In this document: positions 48,483 through 63,400 of the stretch, in pieces
Layout of the letters: every line of letters starts with the position of its first letter
How positions within the stretch are numbered: position 1 is the first letter of the stretch
Assembly (NCBI RefSeq): GCF_003945595.2
Contig: NW_024104357.1
Coordinates: forward strand, 1,054,001 to 1,118,000
From: Pipra filicauda
Lineage: Eukaryota > Chordata > Aves > Passeriformes > Pipridae
Direction: 5' to 3'
DNA: 64,000 nucleotides
Position numbers and translations under genes: made by a program
The notes under the pieces: generated by a model
The model's database searches: none
Told to the model about the DNA's origin: nothing
What the model saw: only the letters and a program-made list of their open reading frames with translations

Positions 48483-51400
48483 CTGAAAGACAAAAATTTA
48501 CTGATCAAGATAGAGAAATTCCTTTATCTAAAACAGAGCTGCCAAGGGTGGCTCACAAAGCAGCCACCCAGCAGCTGTGTTCATTCCAGCTGAGATCCCC
48601 TGCAAAGATCTCACTAGTGGCTTCAGTAACCTCTGGGAATGTTAGACCATAACTGGTCAGTGTGGCACAGGCATTATGTGAGCATACCTTGGACAGGGGA
48701 AGAAGATATCAGTAAAAGCATATATATTTTCTCTATTTAATCAGGAAGGGGAGTTCACACTACGAAGTGTAAAATGTGGCTCAAAGTTGTGCTTTTATAT
48801 TGTAAAAACACTTTTTAAATAGAGCAGGGTTAGGAAATATAAATGCAAGTAATTACAGTTTTATTTTAAACTGATGGATGCTGAAGTAAACTTCATCATG
48901 TGCTAGAAAAATCTGGTAAACTTAAAGGACAGTGTAAGAAGAAAGTTTTTATAGAGTCCTCAGAAAGTAGAGACAATTGAGAAGACCTTTGGGAGTGAAA
49001 AATTCTGTCAGTTAGGAACCGATTTTGCTGGTTTAAACTTTATCTGAAAAAAACTCAAACCAACCCAACAATGCTAGTACTTACCTGGTAGTATGTCGTG
49101 TGGATTGAGAACTCTGACTACCATCAGCAGAAGCAGTAGGAAGCTCTAAATTGGACTAGAAAATTTGGAAATAAAAAAACAAGTTGAAGTGGTGGTTGTA
49201 TAATAGGACTGGGATATCAGGAGGGTTTATAGTGCTGGGTATTTGCAGAGCTGTGGAAAAGGGATGAACATTTTCCTGTTTTACTGTAAGTATATTGTTG
49301 AATTTAGGAGTTGCCCTTAAAGAAGCTCAGCAGTAGGCTGGAGCTCTCACTCAAGATTTTGGTGGCAGTTAACTGGAAAGCTCACCTGGTTAAAGTACAT
49401 TTGAAAGGTTGCAGTTAAACCAGGATTTGTTTCTAGAACATCAGCTATCACTTGGTTGACGGTTCTGTTGAAGCTTTTCAATTCTCGAAGATCAATGTCT
49501 CTCTCTTCCTCTGTTTTTGTTCCATTTTGCCTCAGAGACTGAATTTCTCTGGATAGTCTGGAACACTTAACACAAATTTTTAAAGCATTTCTCTTATGAA
49601 AATACAACGCTGTTTCAGAACCCTGCTAAGCTAAAACCAGAGTTTAACCCACACTACTGTCTATCACTACAAAGGTAGAAGTTGTCAGTAACATACAAAC
49701 CTGTTTTATAACCCTTTCTAGTTTTGGCTTCTGTTCTTCAATGTCCTTGTTCAGCTGCAGAATAAGATCTTGTTTTTCCTCCTTTTGCTCTTGGAAGAGG
49801 GCTTTCTGCTTCTCTGCTACATCAAGGTATTGTTCCATGCTCTGCAAATTCATTTGAATGGCAGTGTTAGTTTATAAAGCAGTTTTGGTATCCTTTCACT
49901 TTTTGTATTTCTTTGTGGAAGGGTTTGTTGTCATTACTACTTGTTTCTAGATGTACCTCAAGCAATTAGTGCTATCGATAACTCAAAACTTTGTTTAGTG
50001 GACACAGACCTGGATAAAGTGACTACCAGGTAATTTACATATCTTAAAAAATTACTTTAAAGGTACTGTTAGTGAAGTTGCAGGTATGTGTTTTTTCATA
50101 TTTGCTTCTGAGCAGTGTCTACAAATTATTTACTTGGCATACCACCAATTTACTAGTGCAAGCTATCCTAAGAAACCCCAACATAGTTTCCTGTGGAAAG
50201 AGAATGGATACCTTTGACTGGAATGAATAAAATCAGCTCCATAAGGGCAGCTCTGTTTTTGTGTTTGTTTGGGGTTTTTTTTAATAAATAAATAAAAAGG
50301 CAGGTAAGGGTGTGCTGTAACACCTCATTATGTCCCAGGGTTTACTCCCTGATGAATATCTGTGTCCCTTTACCTTAAGAAAGAAGAGATATGTCCTGCT
50401 TTGGTAGAATAAGCAATAGGAACGTTTGTTGACTCAGGGCTTAGAACAGTTGTGCATGTGGCAGTGTTCCTCGATTTCCTCTGCCTGATAAAGTTCTAAC
50501 TAAATGTCACACATCAGAATTAAGTGTTGCTCTTTCTTAAGGTCCAAGTGGCTTTTCGATAACCAGGGGAACCAAGAATGAGTCCTTGCTGTGAACCCTG
50601 AACACAAGTTCTCCTTTCCCTGTGTTTAGTGCTCAGCCTGCTACGTTATGAGTCAGCTAAATTAATTCTGTTTAAACTGAAGCACCCTCAGTGCTAATAA
50701 AACTGAATTTGTTCCAGAAAAATCCTGGGACATAGATGCCAGAGGACACAAGATGTGTGTGTTGATGCAATAGTGGCATGTGCTGCACACTAAAGCACAG
50801 CTGCTTTAGTGGCTGCCAGAACAGCATCTGTCAGTGCATTCTGGACTCTGAAACTTCTAGCTGTAGGTGTGACTTAAAACCTCAAGTTTTGTTGTGATTC
50901 AAGAAAATTCAAGTAAGCACTCAAATATAAAAGACCAGACAAAAATTTGTACCACAATTTCCTAATCTTCCTCTAGGATGGCTTGCATGGGTTTAGCCAC
51001 GTGCTGCAGTCTTGTCTGTTTGACTAGAACTTTTATTTTACCTGGAGATTTTCCTGAAGTTCCTTGATCTGTCTTCTTTTGCATTTGTATGTTTCATCAG
51101 CAACCCTTTTCTCCTCCTCTAGTTTCAGTCTTTCCTCACGTTCCTCACCTGTGATCCCAAACAATGAGGCAGCATTTTTGCTGTGTATACAACTGTATTT
51201 TCACTTGAAAATAAGTTGGACCTTAAAGGAGCTGCATCACAGAGTATTACTATATTGGTATTGATGGTATTCCAGCAACTTCAAGATTTGTGGGTTTTTT
51301 AAATACTCTCCTACTAATTCCAGATTACTTTGAAAAAGTAACTAGCTTCATGAGGGAAAAATGATTTAAAAGCTACTGGTTCCAGAGCCAGTAGAGGGCA

Positions 51401-54400
51401 CAAAAGTTAAACTTAATTCTAGATAATAGTTATTATTTATGTAATTTCTCATAGTGATGGTTTTTAGACACTAAACAAAAAGTTCCACTGTGAGAGAGAG
51501 CAAGGTTACAAAGTTTGAGTGGCAGTGCAGTTATCCACTAGGCCCATGTACTCCAATGGACACCACTTCCTCCCAGTGATGATCCCCCAGGAATATCTTT
51601 ATGCTTTGCTTCTCCCGTCTGTTCCTACTTACGACTATTCACAAAGTGTATACAGGCTTAGAGATTTTCACACAAATCTGAGAGAACAACATAAATCTTA
51701 GTTAATTACACCTGACTACACTTTCTTCTGTGCTTGTTCTGCTGAGCTATTCACAGCAGCATGGGAATTACACTCCCTTTTGCTACTCTCAGTTTAGTCT
51801 CTCTCTGATTCATTCTTTTGTGCCGTGGAATTTCCCCACTACATACCCGAGCTGTGTGATCATCACCAACCCCCACAGCAAACAGCAATTCCTATTTTAC
51901 ATACTTGTCTCAGTGACTTCCTTGAAAGAGTTTCGGAAGTTGCTGTTGCAGCTATTAAGAACACGCAAAGTGTTTTCCAGAGCTACGATTTCTTTTTCAG
52001 CTTTGCAGATCTTTGCTTCCAAATCATCACCTTCTTGTTGAAGTGCTTGCTTTTCTTGTGCAGCCTGAAAGCAAAACAGGTATTTTAGGTGCCTGCACAT
52101 TTACTGAAAGTATTAGGATCATTATAGAGAAAAAAATACCAGCCAGGGGTTTAAGGCGCTCGAACTGAGATTTGAGTGACTGGGGGACTCGGAGGACTAG
52201 TTATTTTCAGTACTGGACGTTCTTTGAGGTATTTAATCCATGTGCATTTCATGATGGATATCTGCCTCTCCAGCTAAGCCCTCCAAGTCCTGACCAACAG
52301 CATCCACAGTGTAGGGAGCAATGTCCATGCCCTGCACTGCTGACTTGAACTGCAGCACGTTTCACATCTGCTTCCTTCACCCACAAAATACAAGAGTTGA
52401 GATTGTACATTATATAAAACCACAGAGAGACTGCTAGAAGTCATCCAGTTTAGGAATTACTTGTACCTCTTCATTTACCTGACCAGCGAGATTTAAGAAA
52501 CAGCCAACAGGTGAAATATTTTCTATGCCCTCAGAAAATATGACACTGAGAAAAATCTCTGTAGGTGTGGAGGGTGTTTTATACACCCACAGTGACCACA
52601 TGGGTTCTGCTGAGGGTCTTCTGCTGTTCTGGATCTCACAGTAGCAGAAATACTATCATTAAGAAATTTAACACTTAAGAATATGAAAAATACGAACTTC
52701 AGAGCCAAGTTCACAGCTGGAAGCATTTTGTCTTAACAAGATATCAGAGAATTTGTGGAGATCAAAAATAATAGATTCCTGTTCCAGAACCAGGGTATTG
52801 CATTATGGATAAAGACTGATTTTTTTTTTCACTTAAAAGCTAAAGTATGCATGAATGATTGGTAAGTGAAAGGGGAAAGCTGACATTCTTCAAGGTGCAA
52901 ACACCATGTGATAAATACCTAGAAATAACTGACAAGTAGAATTTAAGATCATGTGAGACTGTGATAAACTAGATTTCAGTTCATAGCATTGCCACGTGGC
53001 AAGTAATTCTTGTGTCTTTGTAAATTAGCGAGCACTGAAGTGAAATGTTCAAACTGCTCAAAATTAAGGCTCCACAGAGATTCGTGTGAAATGGCTGTAT
53101 CATTTAAATAACCAGCAATGTCAAATAACATAAAACAATTAGACTCAAATTAAGCAGTAAGCAAAGAGATCGCCTTAGTTACTTGAATAGAGCCCAGGGA
53201 AATCTATAGCTTAGATACTTGAATTAAAGTGAAATACGTTAAGAAAATACCTTAATCACATAGTAGGCTTGACTTTTCTGCTCCTCTCCTTCAGGGGGCA
53301 TCATGGCAAGAGTAAAAATTTCGTATCTGCATCTCAGTTTGTCAATTTTACTTAGGCATTCTTGAAATTCAGCACTGATTTGTTTTGGGAGAAAAGAAAT
53401 GGATTGAGAAAGTGTTTGTCTGGTAGTGTTTTGCAGACAGTTCTTGCTGTGGCAGTTTAAATTCCTGGTGTTATTCCAGCAGCCTGTAGCAGGAGGCAGG
53501 CAGAGCAGCAGTTGTGCTGCTACTGGTCTTGGTTTCTTTCTGTGTTCTCCCAGCCACAGACATCCATTGTTCTGGTTACCTACACTGAGTCAAATCTATT
53601 TTGACATTCCAGATCACTGCATCCTGGGAGGCTGTGCCACAGTCCTTCCCAAAATTTACAGATTTGGCGTTTCAGTCCTACGGCTGCCCCTGCTGATGGT
53701 ATCTTAACATTGCCACTGCTGGATGAGCACAAGCAACAGCAGAGAACGACCCCAAATCAAATTACATGAAAGTATCAATTAGCTGGGTAATTACCAAAGG
53801 AAGAAAGGCACAGTCTGCACTCTTGGTGAGCAGTTAAGCCTCAGCCACTCTAAATCACTCTAATTTCCCATTGTGTGGGGTGTGGTTAGCAGGGCAGTTC
53901 AGCTGCTGGAATGTTCATTTTTGGCTGGATATTTCACTGGGATTTCAGGGCTAAAGCTTTCCCAGATACTTTGCACTGGTTATTACAGGAGGGAAAAGTT
54001 ATTTTATAAGAGAGTACATATGTAATTCGGAAGATTTATTATGTTATACATTATGTTTCCACATAATGGAAAGCTCATTAGTTAAAAAGAAGAAAAAAAC
54101 CCAACCAACCAAAACATATCACAAACCTCATCACCAAGGGGCTAAAGCTGCAGCTAGATGTCAGAGAAGGGATCTCTTGCTGGCCTCTCCTGTCTTAGTA
54201 TATAGCTTTGAGCAAGATTTATTTCTTCTTCAATTTCTCTATGGGTGAAACTGGGTAAAATGTTTCTCTTTTCACTAAGTCCCCATATAAAATATACTCA
54301 AAGCTACAGGTTTAATTTATATAAGCACAGTTACCTTCTGCGTTGCCTTTCCTGCTCCACGAGTCTTATCTGGGAATCCAGCATTGCCTTATGGATCTTA

Positions 54401-57400
54401 ATTTCCTCAGTTCTTTCTGCTATGGCTTTATTTAACTCCAGTCTTTGTTTTTCCATTGATAGAACTTTCTCTGTCTTATTACACAGAGTATCTTTAAGGC
54501 GCTTCAGTTCTAGTTTTAGGAGGTTATTGTCGACCATCATGTCCTAATAAATGCCAAAAAGGTACAAAAATTATGATTATTTATAATTTAATAAATCAAT
54601 ATTTATTCATTATTTTACCTTTAATATATATATAACTGTAAGACTCATTTTGCTCTGCGTTTCAAAATGTTGCCATTTTCTTATTTGCCAACAGTTTACA
54701 TGGTGAGTGTGACAGGGGTAGATTGTTTCCTGATTGGTTTTATACAAATTCATCAGGCTTGGTAATTCACTCTGAGTTTTGGGTTGTTAGACTTTTCCAT
54801 CTACAACTTCTTCAGTTTAGGTGGTTTCAAACAAATTAGGAGACCTTACAAGGAATTTTCTGAAGCAGTCAATATCTTTCTTGAACCATTAAAACCATCT
54901 GGGAATATGTTCCAGATCCTGTAGGTCTGCAAGTCATGTTACATGAGCAAACTTTTTATACACCAAAGCTTATGAAAAGCAGCAAGTGGTGAACTTCCTT
55001 AGCATGCAAACACTTGGAATCATTTTCTTCAAATCTCTTATGGATCCCAAACTCTGTACCAATTTTTATCTGAGTTGTTTTAGGCCATCAGCTTCTTTCT
55101 TTTGTTGCCCTGAATTTCATCCCCAAAGAAAAGTCCCATGTTAGGGAGAGTTTTCATTGAGGAGCAAGTGCACCAGTAAAGCTGACAGCAAAACTCTTTT
55201 CCCTGCTACTCAAACCATCTTGTTCTGCTGTGTTAGTGCTTCCTTGAGGAACTAAGGCTTATTGCAGGAAAAAAAGTGCAATAAGGAACCATATTTTTTG
55301 TTTATTAACATGAGGAGAAGGACTTCCATTTTGTTTCTAACTCCTTATTTTGGAATACGGATTGATCCAAACCATCTGCTAGAAAAAAACCCTCACAATT
55401 TAATAACAAAACTGTGCCAAACTTATTAGTAGGCATCACAGATTGAGAAAAAACACTCAGTGCTAGGTAGAGACATCCTTGAACAGTAAATGCCTTTTCT
55501 ATTTTAAAGGTAATTGCTTCTCAGAAAAAAAGCAACCATCCACCGATACTGTGGTATAACTAATGTGGGATTAAATTGATACCTCATCAAACTTTATGCT
55601 GTATAGAGAGGAGAAGCAACACTTTGTCTAGTAAGATAATAGTGCTGAAGCTGAAAGTTTGGCAAGTTAGAAAAACTACAAAAAGGATTTTTATGGATAT
55701 AATGATGTAGCACCATGGGAGGCAGACAACAGCCCAAACAAACAGATGTGTCCTGTATTAGTAAAGTTGTGGAATAATACTGTACCTGCTTAAGGGCCTT
55801 AGCTTTTTTTAAATCCTGAATTGATCTCTCATTGTAAAGATTTAGTTCATCTATCTTCACCACCAAAGCACTTGTTTCTTCTCCTGTCTTATGAATTGTT
55901 CTCCTCACGAACTGGACATCATTCTGTGAATGTCAATTGCAACAAAAGCTACCAGTTAATTTTAAATGAGATAATTTTAAGTCCTGGAACCAGGAACCAT
56001 CGTCATCATGTGTCCATATGCTGCTCTGCAAACTGCATGGCATGTCCTCAGGCAGAGTGCTGTTGCAATACTAATGTCATTGCTTGTTTTATTTGGAGTC
56101 TAGTAGTTGTTATTTATACAATATAAATTGTTAGACCAATAAGGCAATTCTAATATAATCATATATTTTATTCTAGATAAAAGAAATCTCCTGGCATGTC
56201 TGACCATGACTTTGATATCTGTAGTTCGTTTTCATAAAACCATCTGTCTTTTATATGTAAAATTCCTGGAGGGGGGTTTCAAGGTTTGATTGTGCTCACT
56301 GCTCAGTTTCCCATCTCTTCAAAACTCAGGTGTGGGCACTACTTGCCCAACATTAACTGGAGATCCATGCAATGACAAGATTTAAAGGGCTCTCCTATAA
56401 GTAGTTTCTTCCCCTCATTAAGTCAAATTCTTTCTCAGCTATCACTTTGAGAAACCAGTTGTTATGTTTTATTAAAAAAACTGACTTTTTACTTTCTCTG
56501 GCTTCTCTTTGAAAAGAGTTTTCTAAATTTGTTAAAATATAGCTGATTAATACTCAAAGACAATACTTATAAAAAGAAATTATAAACCAGCTACAGAATA
56601 ACTGGTTGGTTTTTCTCTACAAGAAAGGTAAGTGCATTTTTAAAGAATTAAGGATGATCACTGCATAGGAAAACCAGAGGACAAGCATGTATATGCAAAA
56701 TTCTCACCTGGGAATAAAACCAGCAAAACAGTATTTCTGAATTATGGATCAGGATGGGGTCAACTGTCCCTTCAGTTCAGTAATGTGACTTTGGACAACT
56801 TTAAATGCAACTGTACTTATGAATTTATGAAAAATATAAAAGTAACAGCTTCACAGAATAGCATTCTCCTATTTCTGCAAGGTCCTAACAATAAACTCAG
56901 ACATTTGCAAGCAGTTGGTAAGACCCTGATGAAAGCTAAGCTTGTCTTTCCAACACTGCAATGCTGGTCTTCATGCTCAGGTGTCTCAGTTGGGCAGTAA
57001 TAACCTATTTTCCCTATTCATATAGGGAATATATGAAGTTTTCCACATGGGTTACATAAAGTTCAGATGCCTTTTAATCTGTGTTATTGATAAGACCCAA
57101 TCTCCTTAATTCCCTGAGCTTTCTAGATGTTGCACAGTCAGCCTGATGTGCTAAAGAAGTCACCTGAAGTTTCCTGTACTGTGCCTGTAGAACATCATAG
57201 GCATTTTTCTTTTCTTCTAGGGTTTTCTTAAGTTCAGCAACTTTTGCTTCCAAAATTTCTTTTTCATCTGAATTAACCTCCCCTTCTAACCGTGACAGCC
57301 GTCTCTGTATTCGCTGAATATAAAAATCCTGTTAAAATAAATTTTAAGAGAATTAATAGTATGAGATAAGCAATAAACTTGGATCTAAACGTTGGCTTTA

Positions 57401-60400
57401 GGACAATCACCCAATTAAACTATTGTTTTTAGAATCATTTCTGGCTTATAGACCTCATTAGCAAAGTATCTTAGATGACTGATGAGCAGTGATGGTTCAG
57501 GGGTAATCTTCTAGAAGAGTAACAAAGCACACTCAGCACAGGCTGCTGTAGGGAGGCTTACAGGGGAGTTGCCATCTTGCTGTTACCAGTGGATGCTGAT
57601 ATAAAAGAGCAAATTTTCAAAGTGGTGCATAGGAAATATGCACATAATCCAATTAGTAAATAACAGGATTTGGGCATGTACCTCTTGTATTGCTTAAAAA
57701 ATACACCCTGAGGTGTCTGTGGTTCAGAGGGATCAAAGTAAAGAATGGATTTTAGAAATTAGTGGGAAAAGCAGCAAATGCAAAAAAATAATGAAATACA
57801 CAAGTGCAAAATGTAGGTGATACTTTAGCAAGTTTCAGTAATTTCAATTTTATCTGTACATCTAGAGACAGAAATAAATGCAGACTTTATAATAAACTGT
57901 ACTGCATGGCATTTCCTAAATGGAAAGATGTTATAGATTACAGAATTTAAGCAACTCCCTATCAGTAGACTCAAGAAACAGTCATAGTATGAAAGTACAT
58001 TAACATTTTACCTGGTTATATATTAATTCCTGTTGTTTAAACAGTTCTGCATCAAGTCTGTGCAGTCGACACTGGAGATTTCTAAGTGATTTTTGAGCTC
58101 CCCCAATTTCTGATAGAGCAACCTTCTCCTTATCCTTCTGCACTTTTAACTCCTGATTCTTCTTGAAAAGTAGTTCCTTTAACTGTCTCATTTCATTTTC
58201 TTTTTCCTGGTAACAAATTGATTGTTAAGCAGAAAGAAGTAATTAATCACATCAGAAGTAATTTTTGGGAAATTTCTTGCTTTTATTAGTCATATATAGG
58301 AAAATTAAAATTTTTAATACTATATCCATTAATATGAACACAGAATTTCATAGGTCTTCAAAATGGTTGGCAAGAAGGGTATTTGACTTGAAGTAATATT
58401 TTTTATTTATTTTTTAAATCTAATCCTACCGTATTATTATATGACTTTTTTCCCAATTATGGGAATGCTACTCTTTCAGAAATCTAAATTCCTGTCATCT
58501 TTTTAAAAAAACCTCCTCATTGCCTCCAGCATATGTGAATATTTGGAGAAATTATTACGAAGGTTTTCAATGGTTTATTAAAACTTGTAACTCTCTGTGT
58601 GTACATGTGTATTTATATAAGCTGGAATAATTCTGTTTGAAAAATTACACATTTTAAAATCCCTTCCTTATTCTCAGAGGTAAATTGCCATTAACACCTA
58701 AATCAGTGCAGGAAATGAGGTTTTAGTAGGGTCTGTTACAGGAAGACAATGCTGAACATTTCAGGTAACCTGAAATGTACTGAAAACCAACAAAATTGAG
58801 ATTATTTTCTTTTTATAAGCCTAACGAGGACGACAGTTTTATTCTTTTCTTCCCTCTTTCCTCAACTCAAATAACCAAAGACTATCCAAAGCTCAAGCCA
58901 GTTTCCTGTAAGGTACATCCTAAAATGAGTGATGTGACTTCCCATTCCTGTTCCAAAGGACTCATTTACATTTAGCTCAAGTCTGGTACAGAATTTGAAG
59001 ATGTACATTTAAATTAATATGCAAAACACCTGAGATCAGACTTTTCTATGTTGATTAACAATGTGTTTATTCTTGATTTAATATGTATACAACCCTCTTG
59101 CTGGATTAAATAATGGTGAAAGATAACTCAGCTCCTTCTTTAAGAGTTCACAGTCACAGTCCACATTCTACAAAACAGAATTTTTTTGTTGTTGAACTTG
59201 CTGCAATTCCAAATCCAAAACTTAGGACATAAAAGGCAACTGTAAATTTAATATGAAATTGTTATGGACTGTAGCACATGTCAGTGGTCTTTGGATCATG
59301 CCTGAACAAAGGAATTTAATTTTGGAAGCAAACTGGTTTCTAAGCATGTCCCCAGTGCTGAGCTGTATTTCTGAAGCTAATGGCAATGATGAATTCATCC
59401 ACTGTCATTGGATCTTGCTCTGACCTTCACTTTGTGTTTTTTTGTGCATACCTAAATTAATTTGTTTAACAGAATTGTTTCTCTCTCTTTAAGTGAGGTT
59501 GTTAATAGAGATAAGATATTCATTAAGCTGAAGTGTGCAACAGTGTTTTGCCAAAAATTGAAGAGGGAGAAGTATCCCAGAACTAGAGCACAAAATGGGG
59601 ACATTTCATCCACATTGTTCCTGTAAATATCTCTTCACAGTAAATTAACAGATGCAGCAAATAGTCCTGTGTGTCTAATGGTGATGGAAGGCATGCTTCT
59701 GACTAATACATTGCAGACATTGTTCAAGAACAGTTCATCCTAGCTAAAATTTTCCCCTGGAGCTGTGGAGCTGCCAGGCTCAATGTCATTTTGGGTTATC
59801 CACCACAGACACAAGTAAAGAAACCCTGCTAAGGGTTTAGCCACCCTGAAAACAGTCTTAAGGGGAAGCAAATAAGGTTTTAATGAAATGTTATACCATT
59901 ACAACTTGTTTTCAAATTATCTGAAGAGCCAAAACAGCAAGGCCTGTAAATTAAGAAACTCTATAACGGAAAGACATCCTGTCTCTAGTTTCTGAAAGTG
60001 TATTTAAAATGTACAGTTAATGCCTGTGGAGTTAAAAAGTTTGAAAAATAAGATTCAATCTACTGCAAGGCATTATTTCACATACATGCGACAGAAAACA
60101 CAAAATAGGGGGGAAGAAAAAAGTGTGCAATGGTGTGCACAGATAGAGCTTTGTTGTCACTTGTGTGAACACCTGCTGTCACATTAATTTAACCTGGTCA
60201 TTCTACAGTAATGAAAGCTTCAGCTTATCCAGTGCTCAATTGTCCAGCAAAATGCTAAAAATATTTCTCTCATGTTCAGTCAGAAGCTAAACAGTGAAAA
60301 TACTTTAGGAGAATTAGTAGTACAATGACAAAACAGCATAAGCATTTCCTGAAATGCAGGGAAGTTCAGATGATTGTATTACAACATTGCATTTATTCAA

Positions 60401-63400
60401 ATGCCCTTTGCAGCTCATCAGATGCTAAAGAATTATATTATTTTATTCCTAGAATTAATTGGCAACATAATAAGTGGGGGTTGAATTTAAAAGGAAGTAT
60501 TACTAGACATGTTAAAAAAAGTCACCTTACAGCTTGCACATGTCACTTCCCAGATCAAAATCTTTATACACAATGGAATCTAAAGCAAGCCAGTAATTAT
60601 TTAATAGGCCACAACAAGTCAGATGTTATAGGGTGTCATGTAGTAGAATTAAAATAATGAAGAGCAGACTAGGCCAGCCAAATCTGATTAAAAGATTTCT
60701 AAATGTTTTTTAATCTGTTCATCAAAATCACAGCTCTTTGCAGGTTTATAAGTTTTGGTGGTGTTCTACTAGAGCTAAGAAGTTTTCAGTGGCAATGCTA
60801 CTTAAAAGTCATCCTGACAAGATTCTCACTCTTTCCAAACATTATTGATGAGTATCAACATCCTATGTTAATATACTCTTCTAAATTACTAGGATCTCTT
60901 ATTTTCCTCCAGTTTTCTCAGCACAGATGCTGACATATCTATGTGCAGATTACCTCAGCATTTGATGAAACAGCTACATGTCATATTAATACTTTCATTT
61001 CATTTTAATAGAGATTATTTTAAAATAATAGAGTTGTAAATTCAAGTGAATCCTCATTTATGGAAACCATGAACAACATTTTACCTCAACAGCTTTTTCT
61101 TCTGCTTTCAGTATTTCTTCCATCCTTAAGGCTTTCTCTTCTGAACTGAGTGTCTCCTCAGTCACAAGCTTCAGTTTATCGGAAAGATTTATATTTCCTT
61201 CAATAATAAAGTTTAATCTAAACAAAATGACATGATTTAACAAGTTAAATGTTGGTTGCCTAAACAACTGCCAAAAGCAAGCAGCTAACCTGACTGAGCA
61301 GTTGCTGTATGAAGTGGGCTAAACTTCAGTCTATGATACCCAAATCCAAAGGATTTTTTCACACCCTTTAAAAACAAGGATTACTTTGAGTATTCCCTAA
61401 ATTGCCCAGTGTCAGAAACTATGCAGGACATGAAGGACCCAGAAATTTGGAGGCTTTAATCATCAACATTATTTAAGGTTCTTTACTACCTCAAGGATTT
61501 GATGGTATTACTAATCCTTACAAATGATATTTCTTACCTGGCTTGTTTCTTCTGAATTTCTTTCTTCAGATTGGTTACTTGTATTCTCAAAGACTCTAGA
61601 TCAGAAGCAGTTCTGTCCACAGTGGATTTCAAAGCTTCCAGCTAATAAATTACAAAATAGAGCAATCGAGCTATTATTTACTTTGGTACGTGTCAGGATA
61701 TTTAAAATTGTAAGGGACTTATTTATTGGTAAGTATGCCATTAATCTTTAACAGTGCTTTCCAAATGAGAAGTCAGGCACTGTAAATTGACAAAGCTAGT
61801 AAACTAATTTACATAGTCTGAATATTGAGAGAAAATGCTTAATAATTACAGCTACAGAATGGATCATGAAGATGCTGTGGCTGTAATGTTTGCCCAACAG
61901 CATCTGTACAAGTGCAACCATGGTTTTATAGTGCACAGCTGACTTTGATGAGGTTCTTCATGAAACATGGATGCCCTTATATATCTAATAAATATTTCTA
62001 CATCAAACTTTGTTGGGTACATAAAATTACTTTGATTAAGATAAGGGACCACTGTGACAAAAATGCACAGATATTTAATTTGGTAAAAAATACATGACAG
62101 TCATTAAACACAATAGGAATACTTTACAATCAGTAGCTTACTCTTCAAAGTATCACTTAACAGCATAAGTGTAATTGTCTTCACTTTCACAGATGAAGAA
62201 ACCTGATCAAGGTCATGTATAGCAGGTTTCTTAGAGCCAACAAGTTGTTGGCTGAACTATCTCTTTCTTTCCTTGTTTCTCACATGCATGCCACAGATGT
62301 TCTAATAATGGGAGACTGTTCTATTATCCCATTATGGAGTATTAATTGTGAAAAACTTCAAGTAAGAATCTCACAGTTTGAGATGAAAACATACCAATTC
62401 TAGGAATCCTCAAGTTAACATGAATTATAGGGTAATCTAATAGCCTACCCCTTGTTTGAGCTACCTATAGTTTAATTAGGAAATGAATCTATGAACCACC
62501 TGCTACAGAAAAGCTATCCAAAGTTAAGGCAATAGCTATCCAAAGTTAAGGCAAATCACCAAGCTTGCTGAGTAGCCCAGTGTCACCACTTTCTTGTTGA
62601 GAGAAAATTTACTCAGGTAATACAAGTGTATCCCTTCTCAACAGAGCCATGAAACCTGAATTACCTCTTAGAAATACTTCTACAGGTGTGTAAGTCATTA
62701 AGCAGTGCAGCTCATTCCCAGCTTTAAGTGTAGAGTAAGCATGGACAATGTCAAGCATGGCTTGTTCACAGGGCAGCCCTGTCCTACTGCCTCTTGATTA
62801 GAAAGCCATTTGGTTTTTTCCTCAGGAATTTTAACCTCACTACAAGGCCCATCAACATACACTTCTGAGAGCACAGGACAGGCATTGTTTGGAATCTGGA
62901 GGAGATTTCTCATCTTTATACAGTACTGCAGTCTATGTATGCTAAAGGCAGGACACACCTCCTGAGGCATCTAATAGTGCTAGACCATTTAAGAGAAAAT
63001 TCATCCATCTTACACCAACACAACAGAGAATACCAGCTAATCTTTTCACCACTCTCAATAAAAGGATTTAAGGATTCAGATCCCAATAATCAGGAGTAGG
63101 CTGAGAAGAGCAACATTTTGTTGAATTATTAAGAGTCTAACAAAAAAACAGGGAAAAGGAAATGCTACTCCTGTATTTCCTCTATCTGGACCACAGTTAG
63201 AGTTTCAGTCTGTTTTTCTGAGCTGTTTGGTCATCCTCACCTCATCCTGCAGACGAACCCTGTTGGCTTCCTGAGTTTGATACTCAATTCGGAGGCGGTT
63301 GGCTTTCCGTTCAGCAGAAGAGATTTTCTTTTCATATTCCATATTATTAAGAGTTTCATTTACCAAAAAGGCAGTCTTCTCTTTCAGCACAATTTCTTTC

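Noticed and set aside
60325..60657. 110-codon plus-strand frame in CCDC39 intron 9
   Set aside because: Antisense to an intron, with no recognisable domain.
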